Positions 54,181 through 62,840 of a stretch of 64,000 bases of DNA are shown one piece after another. Numbering within the stretch: the first letter of the stretch is position 1; every line of letters begins with the position of its first letter. The stretch is taken from assembly GCF_000938305.1 (NCBI RefSeq), contig NZ_JYMT01000042.1, forward strand, positions 524,815 to 588,814, given 5' to 3'. Below the pieces are notes generated by a model. That model did no database searches. It had not been told where the DNA came from and saw only the letters and a list, made by a program, of their open reading frames with translations. A program made the position numbers and the translations under genes. This DNA is from Bradyrhizobium sp. LTSP885. GTDB lineage: Bacteria; Pseudomonadota; Alphaproteobacteria; Rhizobiales; Xanthobacteraceae.

Positions 54181-55092
54181 ATGGCCACTCCATATCAAGG
54201 CAATGTCACATCTGTGACGCCGGGCGGACAAGGCACCGCGTCGGCGCCTGTGATCCGCACCATCGGCCTGTCCGATTTGCACCAAGCGCTGCGTCTCGGC
54301 TGGGAAGACTTCAAGGCGGTACCAAGCCACGCCATCGTCCTGTGCCTGATCTATCCCGTGCTCGGCCTCGTGCTCGCGCGCACGGTGCACGGCTATTCCG
54401 TGCTGCCCCTGCTGTTTCCGTTGGCCGCGGGCTTTGCCCTGCTCGGCCCGTTTGCCGCAATCGGCCTCTACGAGATGAGCCGCCGCCGCGAGAACGGCGG
54501 CGAACCGTCAGCATTGGATGCCTTGCAGGTGTTCCGCTCACCGTCCTTCGGCGCCATGCTCGGGGTCGGCACGCTGTTGTTCGCGTTGTTCGTGACCTGG
54601 ATCGCGACCGCGCAGACCGTCTACACGGCAGTGTTCGGCTACGAGACCGCCGCCAACATCCCCGATTTCGCAGAGCGCATCCTGACCACCCAGCAAGGCT
54701 GGTGGCTGATCGTGGCCGGCTGCGGTATCGGCTTCCTGTTCGCGCTGGTGGCACTCTGCATCAGCGTGGTCGCATTCCCGATGATGCTTGATCGGCAGGC
54801 GAGTGCCGGCGAAGCGATGGTGACCTCGATACGCGCAGTTGCGCAGAATCCGGTGCCGATGCTGGCTTGGGGTCTCATCGTCGCGGCGCTGCTGGTGCTC
54901 GGCACGCTTCCGTTCTTCCTCGGCCTCGCCGTCGTGATCCCGCTATTGGGTCACGCCACCTGGCATCTTTATCGGGAGGTCATCGTCAAGGATCCCAATG
55001 CGCAGCCGGTCATTCCACAACCGCGCGAGCGCAAACCTGCCGCCGATTTCCCGGCCAACCTGTTCCCCTGGCGGCGCAGCGATCGCGGATAG
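54181..55092 (+). CDS. DUF2189 membrane protein
   Basis: A 303-residue polytopic membrane protein from the ATG at 54181. About six hydrophobic spans are visible, beginning with the DUF2189 hallmark LGWEDFKAVPSHAIVLCLIY and PLLFPLAAGFALLGPFAAIG, followed by LYEMSRRRENG. A C-terminal Pro/Arg-rich cytosolic tail ends it. The family occurs in Rhizobiales next to cytochrome or nitrite genes in some species; no such neighbour is present. A hairpin follows the gene. Confidence 0.85.
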   Translation: MATPYQGNVTSVTPGGQGTASAPVIRTIGLSDLHQALRLGWEDFKAVPSHAIVLCLIYPVLGLVLARTVHGYSVLPLLFPLAAGFALLGPFAAIGLYEMSRRRENGGEPSALDALQVFRSPSFGAMLGVGTLLFALFVTWIATAQTVYTAVFGYETAANIPDFAERILTTQQGWWLIVAGCGIGFLFALVALCISVVAFPMMLDRQASAGEAMVTSIRAVAQNPVPMLAWGLIVAALLVLGTLPFFLGLAVVIPLLGHATWHLYREVIVKDPNAQPVIPQPRERKPAADFPANLFPWRRSDRG

Positions 55093-55128
55093 ATACCACC
55101 ACGATCTCGAGCAATTCCGACGATGAGA

Positions 55129-55161
55129 CAAACCGCCGGCTGATCCCCAGCCGGCGGTTTG
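55129..55161 (+). terminator. Hairpin after DUF2189 gene
   Basis: AAACCGCCGGCT and AGCCGGCGGTTT form a 12-bp stem with a seven-base loop. The downstream T-run is short, so efficiency is uncertain. Confidence 0.65.
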
Positions 55162-55338
55162 CCATGCTGTCAGCAAAATCTGGCCACCAACGGATGCGTC
55201 GGTGCGGCATTTGCGTCAGTATTGGGCGAATCGATCGGTCGATCACCAGCCATGTTTTGGCCGCTGTTGCCACGAACATGTCAGCCGGGTTCCGCGACCA
55301 ATGTCGATGACATCGCAGGCTCCGGAGTGAACTTCCAT

Positions 55339-56154
55339 ATGACTTCTCGCTTGACCTATCGCACGCTCGCCCTCGGCGCGTGGCTGCTGACATCGACGTT
55401 ACCGGCGCTGGCCGCCCCCTGCGGCACGGGGACGTTCGAGGCCTGGCTCGACGATTTCAAGAAGGAGGCCGCCACCAAGGGCATTTCGCAAAACGCGATC
55501 CAGGCCGGCCTGACCGGCGTTACCGTCGACAAGGCGATCCTGGCGCGCGACCACTCGCAGCAGGTCTTCAGCCAGACCTTCGAGCAGTTCTCTGGCCGTA
55601 TGGTGCCGCCACGTATGACTCGCGGCTCCAACATGATGAAGCAATACGGCTCGGTGCTGTCGCGGATCGAGGAGGCCTACGGCGTACCCGGAGAGATCCT
55701 CGTGGCCATCTGGGGGCTGGAGACCGATTTCGGCGTCAACACCGGCAAGTTTGCGACCATGCGGTCGCTGGCGACGCTCGCCTATGATTGCCGGCGCTCC
55801 GACATGTTCAAGGCCGAGATGATGGATGCACTACGCGTCATCGAGCGCGGCGATCTTGCGCCACAGGAGATGCGCGGTGCCTGGGCCGGCGAGATCGGCC
55901 AGACCCAATTCATGCCGTCGTCCTACATCAAGTTCGCCGTCGACTTCGACGGCAATGGCAAGCGCGACCTCTTGCACAATGTGCCCGACGTGCTGGCCTC
56001 CACCGCGAACTTCCTGAAGAGTTATGGCTGGAAGAAGGGCAAGGATTGGGAGCCGGGCAGCGAGAACTTTGCGGTGATCCAGCAGTGGAACAAGAGCGAG
56101 GTCTACGCGAAGACCATTGGCTATTTCGCCACGCAGCTCGCTCACGCCCCATAG
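55339..56154 (+). CDS. Lytic murein transglycosylase, MltB-like
   Basis: A 271-residue protein with a signal peptide (ALGAWLLTSTLPALAAPCG). The SLT/MltB region has the catalytic Glu in AIWGLETDFGVNTG, the substrate-binding AYDCRRSDMF and GEIGQTQFMPSSYIKFAVDFD, all typical of the MltB family. It should cleave peptidoglycan glycan strands, releasing 1,6-anhydromuropeptides. It lacks the C-terminal peptidoglycan-binding domain found in longer MltB proteins. The signal peptide fixes the start at 55339; the upstream open frame is not conserved. Confidence 0.88.
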   Translation: MTSRLTYRTLALGAWLLTSTLPALAAPCGTGTFEAWLDDFKKEAATKGISQNAIQAGLTGVTVDKAILARDHSQQVFSQTFEQFSGRMVPPRMTRGSNMMKQYGSVLSRIEEAYGVPGEILVAIWGLETDFGVNTGKFATMRSLATLAYDCRRSDMFKAEMMDALRVIERGDLAPQEMRGAWAGEIGQTQFMPSSYIKFAVDFDGNGKRDLLHNVPDVLASTANFLKSYGWKKGKDWEPGSENFAVIQQWNKSEVYAKTIGYFATQLAHAP

Positions 56155-56215
56155 ATAGACATGTCAAAGGGCCGATCGCCCCAGGCGACCGGCCGCTATC
56201 GCCATGAGCAATGGC

Positions 56216-56479
56216 TTACTTCGCCATGCTTTCGTGCGCAGCCTTGCTGAGATGCATACCGCACGTACCCATCTTGCCGTTCAGCATCGCGTCCTGGGCG
56301 AGCGAGATTTCCTTCTCCGCCGCAAATTTGACTTCAGTGTCAGCCATAGCTTCGACTGCAGCTTCGGTCTTGCCGAGGTTGGCGCCGCTGCAGCCCATGC
56401 CCATATGGGCGGCCTGCGCGGGAACGACGGCGTAAGCAACCGCAGCCATGGCGGCTGCGCCGATCAATGTTTTGATCAT
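56216..56479 (-). CDS. Small secreted alpha-helical protein
   Basis: An 87-residue protein (ATG at 56479; an ATG four codons upstream is possible). The signal peptide MIKTLIGAAAMAAVAYAVVP is followed by a short Cys-containing segment (MGMGCSGANLGKTEAA) and helices rich in Ala, Glu and Lys, with a second Cys-His pair (KMGTCGMHLSKAA). Two cysteines may form a disulfide. The type resembles small secreted proteins of Rhizobiales; function unknown. Confidence 0.65.
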   Translation of the reverse strand: MIKTLIGAAAMAAVAYAVVPAQAAHMGMGCSGANLGKTEAAVEAMADTEVKFAAEKEISLAQDAMLNGKMGTCGMHLSKAAHESMAK

Positions 56480-57351
56480 GGGATTTTCCATCTTTTGTTC
56501 TTAGACAGATGCCAGCGTGATTGCGGAATCTGCAAAACGATTATTCGCTGTTCCTGTCTGCACTCAGAATGAAATTCGCGCGATGCGAATGTGATCGACG
56601 CTGCGCGCAAGTCGCACATGCGTTGCGTCGCATTTTCATTACGCGTTGGTAAAGAATCCATCCGCATCGACAGTTGATGCTGCAGCGCCACTTCGATTTA
56701 GTGGAAATTTGTTCGCAGTTGCAGCATTTGACAATGCACCTTGGGCGTTCAGCCGATCCGCAGCGCTCGAGCGATGCGGCTTCGACCTCATGCCGGTTCG
56801 TTCTGCACGAGCGATGCGAATTTCTCTCCTGCTCCGGAGGTAATCTCCACCACCGCGGCAGCTGAGATCGACGACGCTGCGGCTCGGTCGATCCAATGGG
56901 ATCAAGACCCCGCGTTCCTCGCCACAAGTCCATCGACATATTGGAAACGAATCGGTCGACCATATAGTGAACTTAAAATCATTATTAGAACAAGCTTTGC
57001 ATGCGAATGACGCATGGAAGACGATCGTGGCTGTTGCGTCGTAACGCGACAGTCCGACCTTGATTTCCCGGTCTCCAGTTACCAGCCACGACCTTGAAGA
57101 AGATCAGATTATGTCTATGTCAAGACAATGATATTACGTGATTTATTGCCTGAATTTGGACGAACCTGGAACCCGCTTCAGAGGGCGTCTTCAGGGCGTG
57201 CGAAAAGGTTAATCAGACCTTACCTGCGCTATGCGTCTTGAGATTAGCTGCATCGCAATATCGGAACTTCTGCACTGCACCATCTCATCTATATTCAGTT
57301 CAACGATGAGGCTCTAGGAAGAGCTGAATCAGAACTACTAGGAGACTACCA
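56480..57351. other. 870-base stretch with no gene before DUF1127
   Basis: Lower GC than the surroundings and without a supportable gene: frames on both strands lack ribosome-binding sites and conserved features. It must contain the DUF1127 promoter. Its length and composition are unusual for this window and could reflect a decayed region. Confidence 0.5.
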
Positions 57352-57504
57352 ATGCTGCTCTCGCTCATCCGCATGATCCAGGCCTTCCGGGACTATCAGC
57401 GCAATGTTAGCGAACTGTCCCAGCTCAGCGATCGCGAATTGGCCGATATTGGCCTTGATCGCTCGGACATTCCGCGCGTTGCAGCCGGCACCTACAACGG
57501 CTGA
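57352..57504 (+). CDS. DUF1127 protein
   Basis: A 50-residue protein, too short for many gene callers. The C-terminal half ELSQLSDRELADIGLDRSDI is the DUF1127 signature, preceded by a short Arg/Tyr-rich helix (RMIQAFRDYQRN). Some rhizobial and agrobacterial DUF1127 proteins have been reported to bind RNA or influence phosphate and carbon metabolism. AGGAGA lies before the ATG. A hairpin terminator follows. Confidence 0.82.
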   Translation: MLLSLIRMIQAFRDYQRNVSELSQLSDRELADIGLDRSDIPRVAAGTYNG

Positions 57505-57532
57505 TCGCTCGTCGGCCATCTGATCGACGGAT

Positions 57533-57560
57533 AACGCCCGCTCCTGAAGCGGGCGTTGTC
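57533..57560 (+). terminator. Hairpin after DUF1127 gene
   Basis: AACGCCCGCT pairs with AGCGGGCGTT around CCTGA, followed by GTCGTTT. It is about 30 bases after the DUF1127 stop and before trmFO. Confidence 0.75.
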
Positions 57561-57614
57561 GTTTCCGGCTCAGTTTCAGATGCATACGGCATCGAAACGC
57601 GCTAACGCTGCGCG

Positions 57615-59048
57615 ATGACACCTCATCTTTCCTCTTCCCAACCCGTGCACATCGTGGGCGCGGGTCTCGCCGGCTCGGAAGCCGCCTGGCAGGTCGCCAA
57701 TTCCGGCATCCGCGTGGTCCTGCACGAGATGCGCCCGGTCCGGATGACCGAGGCGCACCGGACCGAGGGCTGCGCCGAACTGGTCTGCTCGAACTCCTTT
57801 CGCTCCGATGATGCCGCCAACAACGCGGTCGGGCTGCTGCACGCCGAAATGCGGCGCCTGGGCTCGCTGATCATGCGCTCGGCCGATGCCAACCAGGTGC
57901 CCGCCGGTGGCGCGCTGGCGGTCGACCGCGACGGCTTCTCGGCCGCCGTCACCAAGGCGCTGCACGACCATCCGCTGATCGAGATCAGCCGCGAGGAGAT
58001 CGCCGGCCTGCCGCCCGCCGATTGGAACAACGTGATCGTCGCGACCGGTCCCCTCACCTCGACGCCGCTGGCCGATGCGATCAGGCAGCTGACGGATGAG
58101 AGCGCGCTGGCGTTCTTCGATGCGATCGCGCCGATCGTGCACCGGGATTCGATCGACATGTCGGTCGCCTGGTTCCAGTCGCGCTATGACAAGGTCGGCC
58201 CCGGTGGGACCGGCGCCGACTACATCAACTGCCCGATGACCAAGGAGCAGTATGAGGCCTTCGTCGCGGCGCTGCTCGACGGAGAGAAGGTCGACTTCAA
58301 GGACTGGGAGACCAACACACCCTATTTCGACGGCTGCCTGCCGGTCGAGGTGATGGCCGAGCGTGGTCCGGAAACGCTACGGCACGGGCCGATGAAGCCG
58401 GTGGGATTGACCAACCCGCACAATCCGACGGTGAAGGCCTATGCGATCGTCCAGCTCCGCCAGGACAACAAACTCGGCACGCTCTACAACATCGTCGGTT
58501 TCCAGACCAAGCTGAAGCATGGCGCCCAGCAACGCGTGTTCCGCACCATCCCCGGCCTCGAGACGGCGGAATTCGCCCGCCTCGGCGGCCTGCACCGCAA
58601 TACCTTCCTGAATTCGCCAAAGCTGCTCGATGCCCAACTGCGCCTGCGCGCGCAGCCGCGGCTGCGCTTCGCCGGGCAGATGACGGGCTGCGAGGGGTAT
58701 GTCGAATCCGCCAGCGTCGGCCTGATCGCGGGGCTCTGCGCCGCCGCCGACGCGCACGGCCTTTCGCTGACACAGCCGCCCGCCACGACCGCGCTGGGCG
58801 CGCTGCTCGGCCATATCACCGGCGGTCACATCGAGACGATCGAGGCCGGGCCGCGCTCGTTCCAGCCGATGAACATCAATTTCGGCCTGTTCCCGCCGCT
58901 CGCCAATCCGCCGACCAAGAAACCCGACGGCTCACGGCTGCGCGGCAATGAAAAGACGATTGCCAAGCGGCAGGCGATCAGCGCCCGGGCGCTCACCGAT
59001 CTCGACCACTGGATCGCAGAGCACCTGCGCGTCGCGGCCGCGGCCTGA
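57615..59048 (+). CDS. trmFO: Methylenetetrahydrofolate-tRNA (uracil-5-)-methyltransferase
   Basis: A 477-residue FAD enzyme that makes m5U54 (T54) of tRNAs using methylene-tetrahydrofolate and NAD(P)H. The FAD loop VHIVGAGLAGSEAAWQVAN, the conserved CAELVCSNSFRSDD block, NCPMTKEQYEAF and the C-terminal QMTGCEGYVESASVGL region match TrmFO/Gid closely. Its length is slightly longer than the Bacillus enzyme. The kinase-like gene follows after five bases, so they are co-transcribed. Confidence 0.95.
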   Translation: MTPHLSSSQPVHIVGAGLAGSEAAWQVANSGIRVVLHEMRPVRMTEAHRTEGCAELVCSNSFRSDDAANNAVGLLHAEMRRLGSLIMRSADANQVPAGGALAVDRDGFSAAVTKALHDHPLIEISREEIAGLPPADWNNVIVATGPLTSTPLADAIRQLTDESALAFFDAIAPIVHRDSIDMSVAWFQSRYDKVGPGGTGADYINCPMTKEQYEAFVAALLDGEKVDFKDWETNTPYFDGCLPVEVMAERGPETLRHGPMKPVGLTNPHNPTVKAYAIVQLRQDNKLGTLYNIVGFQTKLKHGAQQRVFRTIPGLETAEFARLGGLHRNTFLNSPKLLDAQLRLRAQPRLRFAGQMTGCEGYVESASVGLIAGLCAAADAHGLSLTQPPATTALGALLGHITGGHIETIEAGPRSFQPMNINFGLFPPLANPPTKKPDGSRLRGNEKTIAKRQAISARALTDLDHWIAEHLRVAAAA

Positions 59049-59053
59049 CCGTC

Positions 59054-60157
59054 ATGAGCTTGCCGAAAGACGACGCTGCCATCCTGTCGGCGCGATGGAG
59101 CCAAGGCGCCCTGCTCAAGCGTGATGTGTTCTCGACCGTCGAGCGCGGTCGCTTCCGCGATGAAGATGGCGAGGTCGACGGCGTGCTGCGCCGGCTCGAT
59201 CAGGTGCCGTTCTGGTCATTCGGAGTTGCGCTGCATCTGTTTTCGCGCGAGCGCCACGCGCTGACGCTCGCGCGCGATCTCGACGTCGGCCCAAAATTGC
59301 TCTGGGCCGGCAGGCGCGCGCTGGTGCGCGGCTTCATCGACGGCGCGGCGCTGCATCTGGCCAAGCCGCATGGCGACGTCGCCTATTTCCGCTCGGCCAA
59401 ATCAGCGCTGCGCAAGCTGCACCGCGCCGGAATCTGCCACAACGATCTCGCCAAGGAACAGAACTGGCTGGTCGGCCGCGATGGACGCGCCTATGTCACC
59501 GACTTCCAGCTCGCCGCCTGCTTCAAGACCCGAAGCCGGCTGTTCCGCATCGCGGCCTATGAGGATCTGCGACATCTACTGAAGCACAAGCGCAGCTACG
59601 CCCCGGACGCGCTGACGCCGAAGGAGCGCAAGGTGCTCGCCAAGAAGTCGGCGTTCGCCAGCATCTGGCTCAAGACCGGCAAGAAGGTCTATCAGGGGAT
59701 CACGCGCGGCATCTTCAATTTCACCGACCGCGAAGGCGGCGGCCGGCGGCTGGTCAACGATGCACCGGTGCTGGTCGACCTGATCCGCAGGAACCCTGAT
59801 GTGCGCGACACCGCAATCGTCGCCTTTGCAGACCGTCGCGTCGGCGTCGGGCTTTACGCCTTCGTCGAGGCGGACCAGGCCGCACTGGAGACGACGCTGC
59901 GCAGCGAGCTTGCCGCGGCCAAAGGCGTCAAGCCGCCCGAACACATCCAGGTCGTGCACGCATTGCCGCGCGACGCGGCCGGCAAACCCCGCACCGAAAT
60001 CCTGCAGCTTGTCGCCATGAACCAGATCGACCTGCTCGAGCCGATGATGCGCAGCGACGCCGACCGCGAATTCCTCAAGGACATCCTGGAGCAGCGCAAG
60101 AATCTGCGCGACCGTTTCAATTTCGAAGTGGCCGAGTTGGACCGTCCGTCACACTAA
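59054..60157 (+). CDS. Kinase-like protein fused to an ANL C-terminal-type domain
   Basis: A 367-residue protein. The N-terminal two thirds resemble a RIO/lipopolysaccharide-kinase-like fold: ICHNDLAKEQNWL is the catalytic loop (H129, D131) and YVTDFQLAACF carries the metal-binding Asp with Gln in place of Gly. From about residue 245 the sequence changes to DVRDTAIVAFADRRVGVGLY ... LPRDAAGKPRTEILQLV, the signature of an AMP-binding-enzyme C-terminal domain (sGKi.r..l), without the N-terminal adenylation domain. Activity and substrate unknown. It is five bases after trmFO. Confidence 0.7.
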   Translation: MSLPKDDAAILSARWSQGALLKRDVFSTVERGRFRDEDGEVDGVLRRLDQVPFWSFGVALHLFSRERHALTLARDLDVGPKLLWAGRRALVRGFIDGAALHLAKPHGDVAYFRSAKSALRKLHRAGICHNDLAKEQNWLVGRDGRAYVTDFQLAACFKTRSRLFRIAAYEDLRHLLKHKRSYAPDALTPKERKVLAKKSAFASIWLKTGKKVYQGITRGIFNFTDREGGGRRLVNDAPVLVDLIRRNPDVRDTAIVAFADRRVGVGLYAFVEADQAALETTLRSELAAAKGVKPPEHIQVVHALPRDAAGKPRTEILQLVAMNQIDLLEPMMRSDADREFLKDILEQRKNLRDRFNFEVAELDRPSH

Positions 60158-60259
60158 AGCGCCATGATTGCGCTTTGGAACGGCGACGTCGCGGCTCTCG
60201 ACAAACGCGCCTCCAGGCTTCAATCTTGCGACGGGGAGCGCGCTCAAGGGACTAAGTTG

Positions 60260-60544
60260 ATGCCACTAACTCGTGGCCGTATCGGGGGATACGATTCCGA
60301 ACGGATGGCGTTCGGATTCACCATGCTGAACGGCGACCAGACGGTCGAATGCCAGATCAGCGATGCCGCAATGGACGAATTGGCGGGCACGCGGGGAACG
60401 CCGAGCATTGCGCGCCAGGGGCAGTTCGTCGCGCTGCGCGACGTCATCGAGCAGATCGCATCCGGCATCTTTGACAGCGGACCGCTGGTCAAGGGTGCGA
60501 CGATCCGGATTTTCACCAAGCACATTCCGAAGCAGCGGAGCTAG
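60260..60544 (+). CDS. DUF1488-like small protein
   Basis: A 94-residue protein starting MPLTRGRIGGYDSERMAFGF, recalling short DUF1488 proteins that begin MPL and comprise a small beta-rich core. ECQISDAAMDELAG and FVALRDVIEQIASG are helical. AAGGGA precedes the ATG at 60260; the frame also opens upstream to 60164, without family resemblance. Function unknown. Confidence 0.65.
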   Translation: MPLTRGRIGGYDSERMAFGFTMLNGDQTVECQISDAAMDELAGTRGTPSIARQGQFVALRDVIEQIASGIFDSGPLVKGATIRIFTKHIPKQRS

Positions 60545-60554
60545 AGCAGCGGAG

Positions 60555-61418
60555 CTAGCCGCCGAATTCTCTCGCGCGCGAGGCACGCCACAACGTCCAC
60601 AGAATACGCAGGCGCGATGATGTTTTCGGGAGGAGCGGATCGATGTCGGACCGCGTCATCAGGTTCAGTTCGCGCCTGATATAAGCGAGCGGCAAAAAGA
60701 TCGGCCTCACCTCGGACGGGACGTCCGCAAGCAGCGTGAAGGCCGTCTTGAGGTGTTCTTGCGCCTCACCCGTGAGTTGGTCGATGGCGGCACGGATATT
60801 CGGTGTCAGCTTGCCGGCATACACCTCCTCCTTGCTGCTGCCGTGCTGCTGAAGGAGTTGCAGCGGCAGGAAGAGCTGCTGCCGCGAGGCATCCCGCCCA
60901 AGCGTCGCAATCACCCGCGCCATCCCCTGCGCCAGGCCGGCATGTCGCGCCACGTGCTCGATCTCCTCCGACGGACGCGCCACCACCCGCGCGGCAAGCG
61001 AGAACAGCGCCGAAGCCGTGTCGTTGAGGTAGCCCTCGAGCGCAGCCATCGACGGCATCGGATCATTGTACAGATCGAACTGGTGTTCCTCGATCAGGCG
61101 CGACAGCGTCTCGGCCGGCAGGCGGTGCTTGCTGATCGTCTGCAGCAGTTCTGCCGCGACCGGATTGCCTTCGACACTGCCGTGCCCCGCCCCGGCCAGC
61201 ATGTCGGTCCACCATTGCAGCCGCAACTCGCCGGGCAGCGGCTGGCTGACCTGCTCATGGACTCGGGAGATCTCGACGTTGAAGGCATAGATCGACAGCA
61301 GCGCCCGGCGTTCCGGGCCGGGCATGAACAGGGTCGAGGCGTAGCGCAGGAAATCGTGGGTTCGCACCAGATCGGCGCAGAAGGCCGCGCCGTCCTTCGG
61401 CCCATCCATGGTGCTCAT
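60555..61418 (-). CDS. Phytoene/squalene synthase family protein, NDUFAF6-like
   Basis: A 287-residue all-helical protein of the squalene/phytoene synthase superfamily. The first region (HDFLRYASTLFMPGPERRAL) and LRLQWWTDML are family blocks, but the DxxxD prenyl-diphosphate motifs of true synthases are not evident (NDTASALFSLAAR in the second site). This is the pattern of mitochondrial complex I assembly factor NDUFAF6 and its alphaproteobacterial relatives. It overlaps the Mth938-like gene by four bases (ATGA), so both are translated from one transcript with secF. Confidence 0.78.
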   Translation of the reverse strand: MSTMDGPKDGAAFCADLVRTHDFLRYASTLFMPGPERRALLSIYAFNVEISRVHEQVSQPLPGELRLQWWTDMLAGAGHGSVEGNPVAAELLQTISKHRLPAETLSRLIEEHQFDLYNDPMPSMAALEGYLNDTASALFSLAARVVARPSEEIEHVARHAGLAQGMARVIATLGRDASRQQLFLPLQLLQQHGSSKEEVYAGKLTPNIRAAIDQLTGEAQEHLKTAFTLLADVPSEVRPIFLPLAYIRRELNLMTRSDIDPLLPKTSSRLRILWTLWRASRAREFGG

Positions 61419-61798
61419 GGCACCGCGATCAGCGCCGCCGCAACGCGCCGCCGCTCGCCCAGCATGACGTTATAGGTGCGGATCGCAGGGCCGGTCTGCA
61501 TCGGATCCAGCACCACCTTCACCGCCCGCAAGGCCTCCCGTAGCGTTCTCGGCGGCACCCAGACCTCGGTACCGGTGCCAACGATCAGCGTGTCGATTGC
61601 ATTCGCGGCCGCGAACACCCGTTCCAGTGAATATTGGTCGATCTCTTGCGGCCTCGTCACCGGCCAGGCCCAGATCGCATCCGGCAGGCACAGCAGCGAG
61701 CCGCGATGCGACATATCGGCAAACGCGAAGCCTCCCTTGCCGTAGGCTTCGATCGGCGCCGACCTCGGAAGATGGGGAGCGTCCGAGGGATTGGACAT
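61415..61798 (-). CDS. Mth938-like domain protein (NDUFAF3 homologue)
   Basis: A 127-residue protein of the Mth938/DUF498 family. The segments IEAYGKGGFAFADMSHRGSL, IDTLIVGTGTEVWVPP and YNVMLGERRRVAAALIAVP are the conserved core, and the family includes the mitochondrial complex I assembly factor NDUFAF3. It lies six bases after secF and overlaps the NDUFAF6-like gene. The conserved gene neighbourhood suggests a role in membrane-protein or complex I biogenesis rather than metabolism. Confidence 0.85.
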   Translation of the reverse strand: MSNPSDAPHLPRSAPIEAYGKGGFAFADMSHRGSLLCLPDAIWAWPVTRPQEIDQYSLERVFAAANAIDTLIVGTGTEVWVPPRTLREALRAVKVVLDPMQTGPAIRTYNVMLGERRRVAAALIAVP

Positions 61799-61804
61799 GG
61801 TCGA

Positions 61805-62830
61805 CTACTTCTTGGCTGCCGCGTCCGGCTTCTTGGCGGACGCTTCCTGTGCCTCGCCCCGGGTGGTGTGAACGCCGAGATAGATCAGGATCGGCGCCGC
61901 GATGAAGATCGAGGTGTAAGTGCCGACCAGCACCACGCCGAACATCATCACCGCGGTGAAGCTGTGGATCGCGTTGCCGCCAAACAAGAGCAGCGCCAGC
62001 AGCGCCAGCGTCACGGTGACGTGGGTGATGATGGAGCGCGACAGCGTCGAGTTGATTGACTCGTTCAGCAGTTGCGGCATCGGCATCTTCTTGTAGCGCC
62101 GCAGCATTTCGCGGATACGGTCGTAGATGACGACGGTATCGTTGAGCGAATAGCCGAGAATCGTCAGCAGCGCCGCGATACTGGTCAGATCGAAATCCAC
62201 TTGCGTGACCGACATGAAACCGATCGTCAGCACGATGTCGTGGACGTTGGCGATCATCGCGCCGAGCGCGAACTGCCATTCGAAGCGGAACCAGAGATAG
62301 ATCAGGATCGACACGATCGCGAGCATCAGGCCGATCATGCCGTAGGCGAGTAATTCGCCGGAAACGCGCGGGCCGACCACCTCGACACGGCGATAGTCGA
62401 CGGACTCACCGAGCGCGCCGCGGACCTTGCCTACGGCGTCCTGCTGCGCCTTATCGCCGCCGGGCTGTTCGGCAACGCGGATCAGCACTTCAGACGGACC
62501 GCCGAATTGCTGCAACTGCACGTCGCCGAGGCCGAGGCCGTTCAGGGTCGTACGCATCGCAGCGATATCGGCGGTGCCGGACTTGGCCCGCACTTCCAGG
62601 AGCGTTCCGCCCTTGAAGTCGATGCCGAAATTCAGGCCGTGGGTGAAGAACAGCGTGATCGCGACGATCGAGAGCAGCGCCGAGATCGGGAAGCTGATGC
62701 GGCGGAAGCGGGTGAAGTCGAAATGCGTATCGTCGGGCACGAGGCGCAGCGACGGCAGCAGGCCGAACACCGAGACCACGGTTAACACGGCAATCAGGAT
62801 GCCCAGGCCGATGAGAACGAGATGAGTCAC
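61805..62830 (-). CDS. secF: Protein translocase subunit SecF
   Basis: A 341-residue membrane protein that, with SecD and YajC, uses proton-motive force to aid SecYEG export. Six spans are visible. The SecF hallmarks are FTHGLNFGIDFKGGTLLEVR in the first periplasmic region, FMSVTQVDFDLTSIAALLTI with the conserved Asp, and DTVVIYDRIREMLR. The C-terminal Lys/Ala tail is typical. It lies ten bases downstream of secD on the same strand. Confidence 0.95.
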   Translation of the reverse strand: MTHLVLIGLGILIAVLTVVSVFGLLPSLRLVPDDTHFDFTRFRRISFPISALLSIVAITLFFTHGLNFGIDFKGGTLLEVRAKSGTADIAAMRTTLNGLGLGDVQLQQFGGPSEVLIRVAEQPGGDKAQQDAVGKVRGALGESVDYRRVEVVGPRVSGELLAYGMIGLMLAIVSILIYLWFRFEWQFALGAMIANVHDIVLTIGFMSVTQVDFDLTSIAALLTILGYSLNDTVVIYDRIREMLRRYKKMPMPQLLNESINSTLSRSIITHVTVTLALLALLLFGGNAIHSFTAVMMFGVVLVGTYTSIFIAAPILIYLGVHTTRGEAQEASAKKPDAAAKK

Positions 62831-62840
62831 AATGGGCCTC

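Noticed and set aside
56541..56963. 140-codon leftward frame in the 870-base gap
   Set aside because: Arg/Ser/Cys-rich composition and absence of any translation signal indicate a chance frame.
57163..57190. EcfG-type general-stress promoter (GGAAC ... CGTC) before DUF1127
   Set aside because: The spacing of 13 bases is too short for the GGAAC-N16/17-CGTT pattern.
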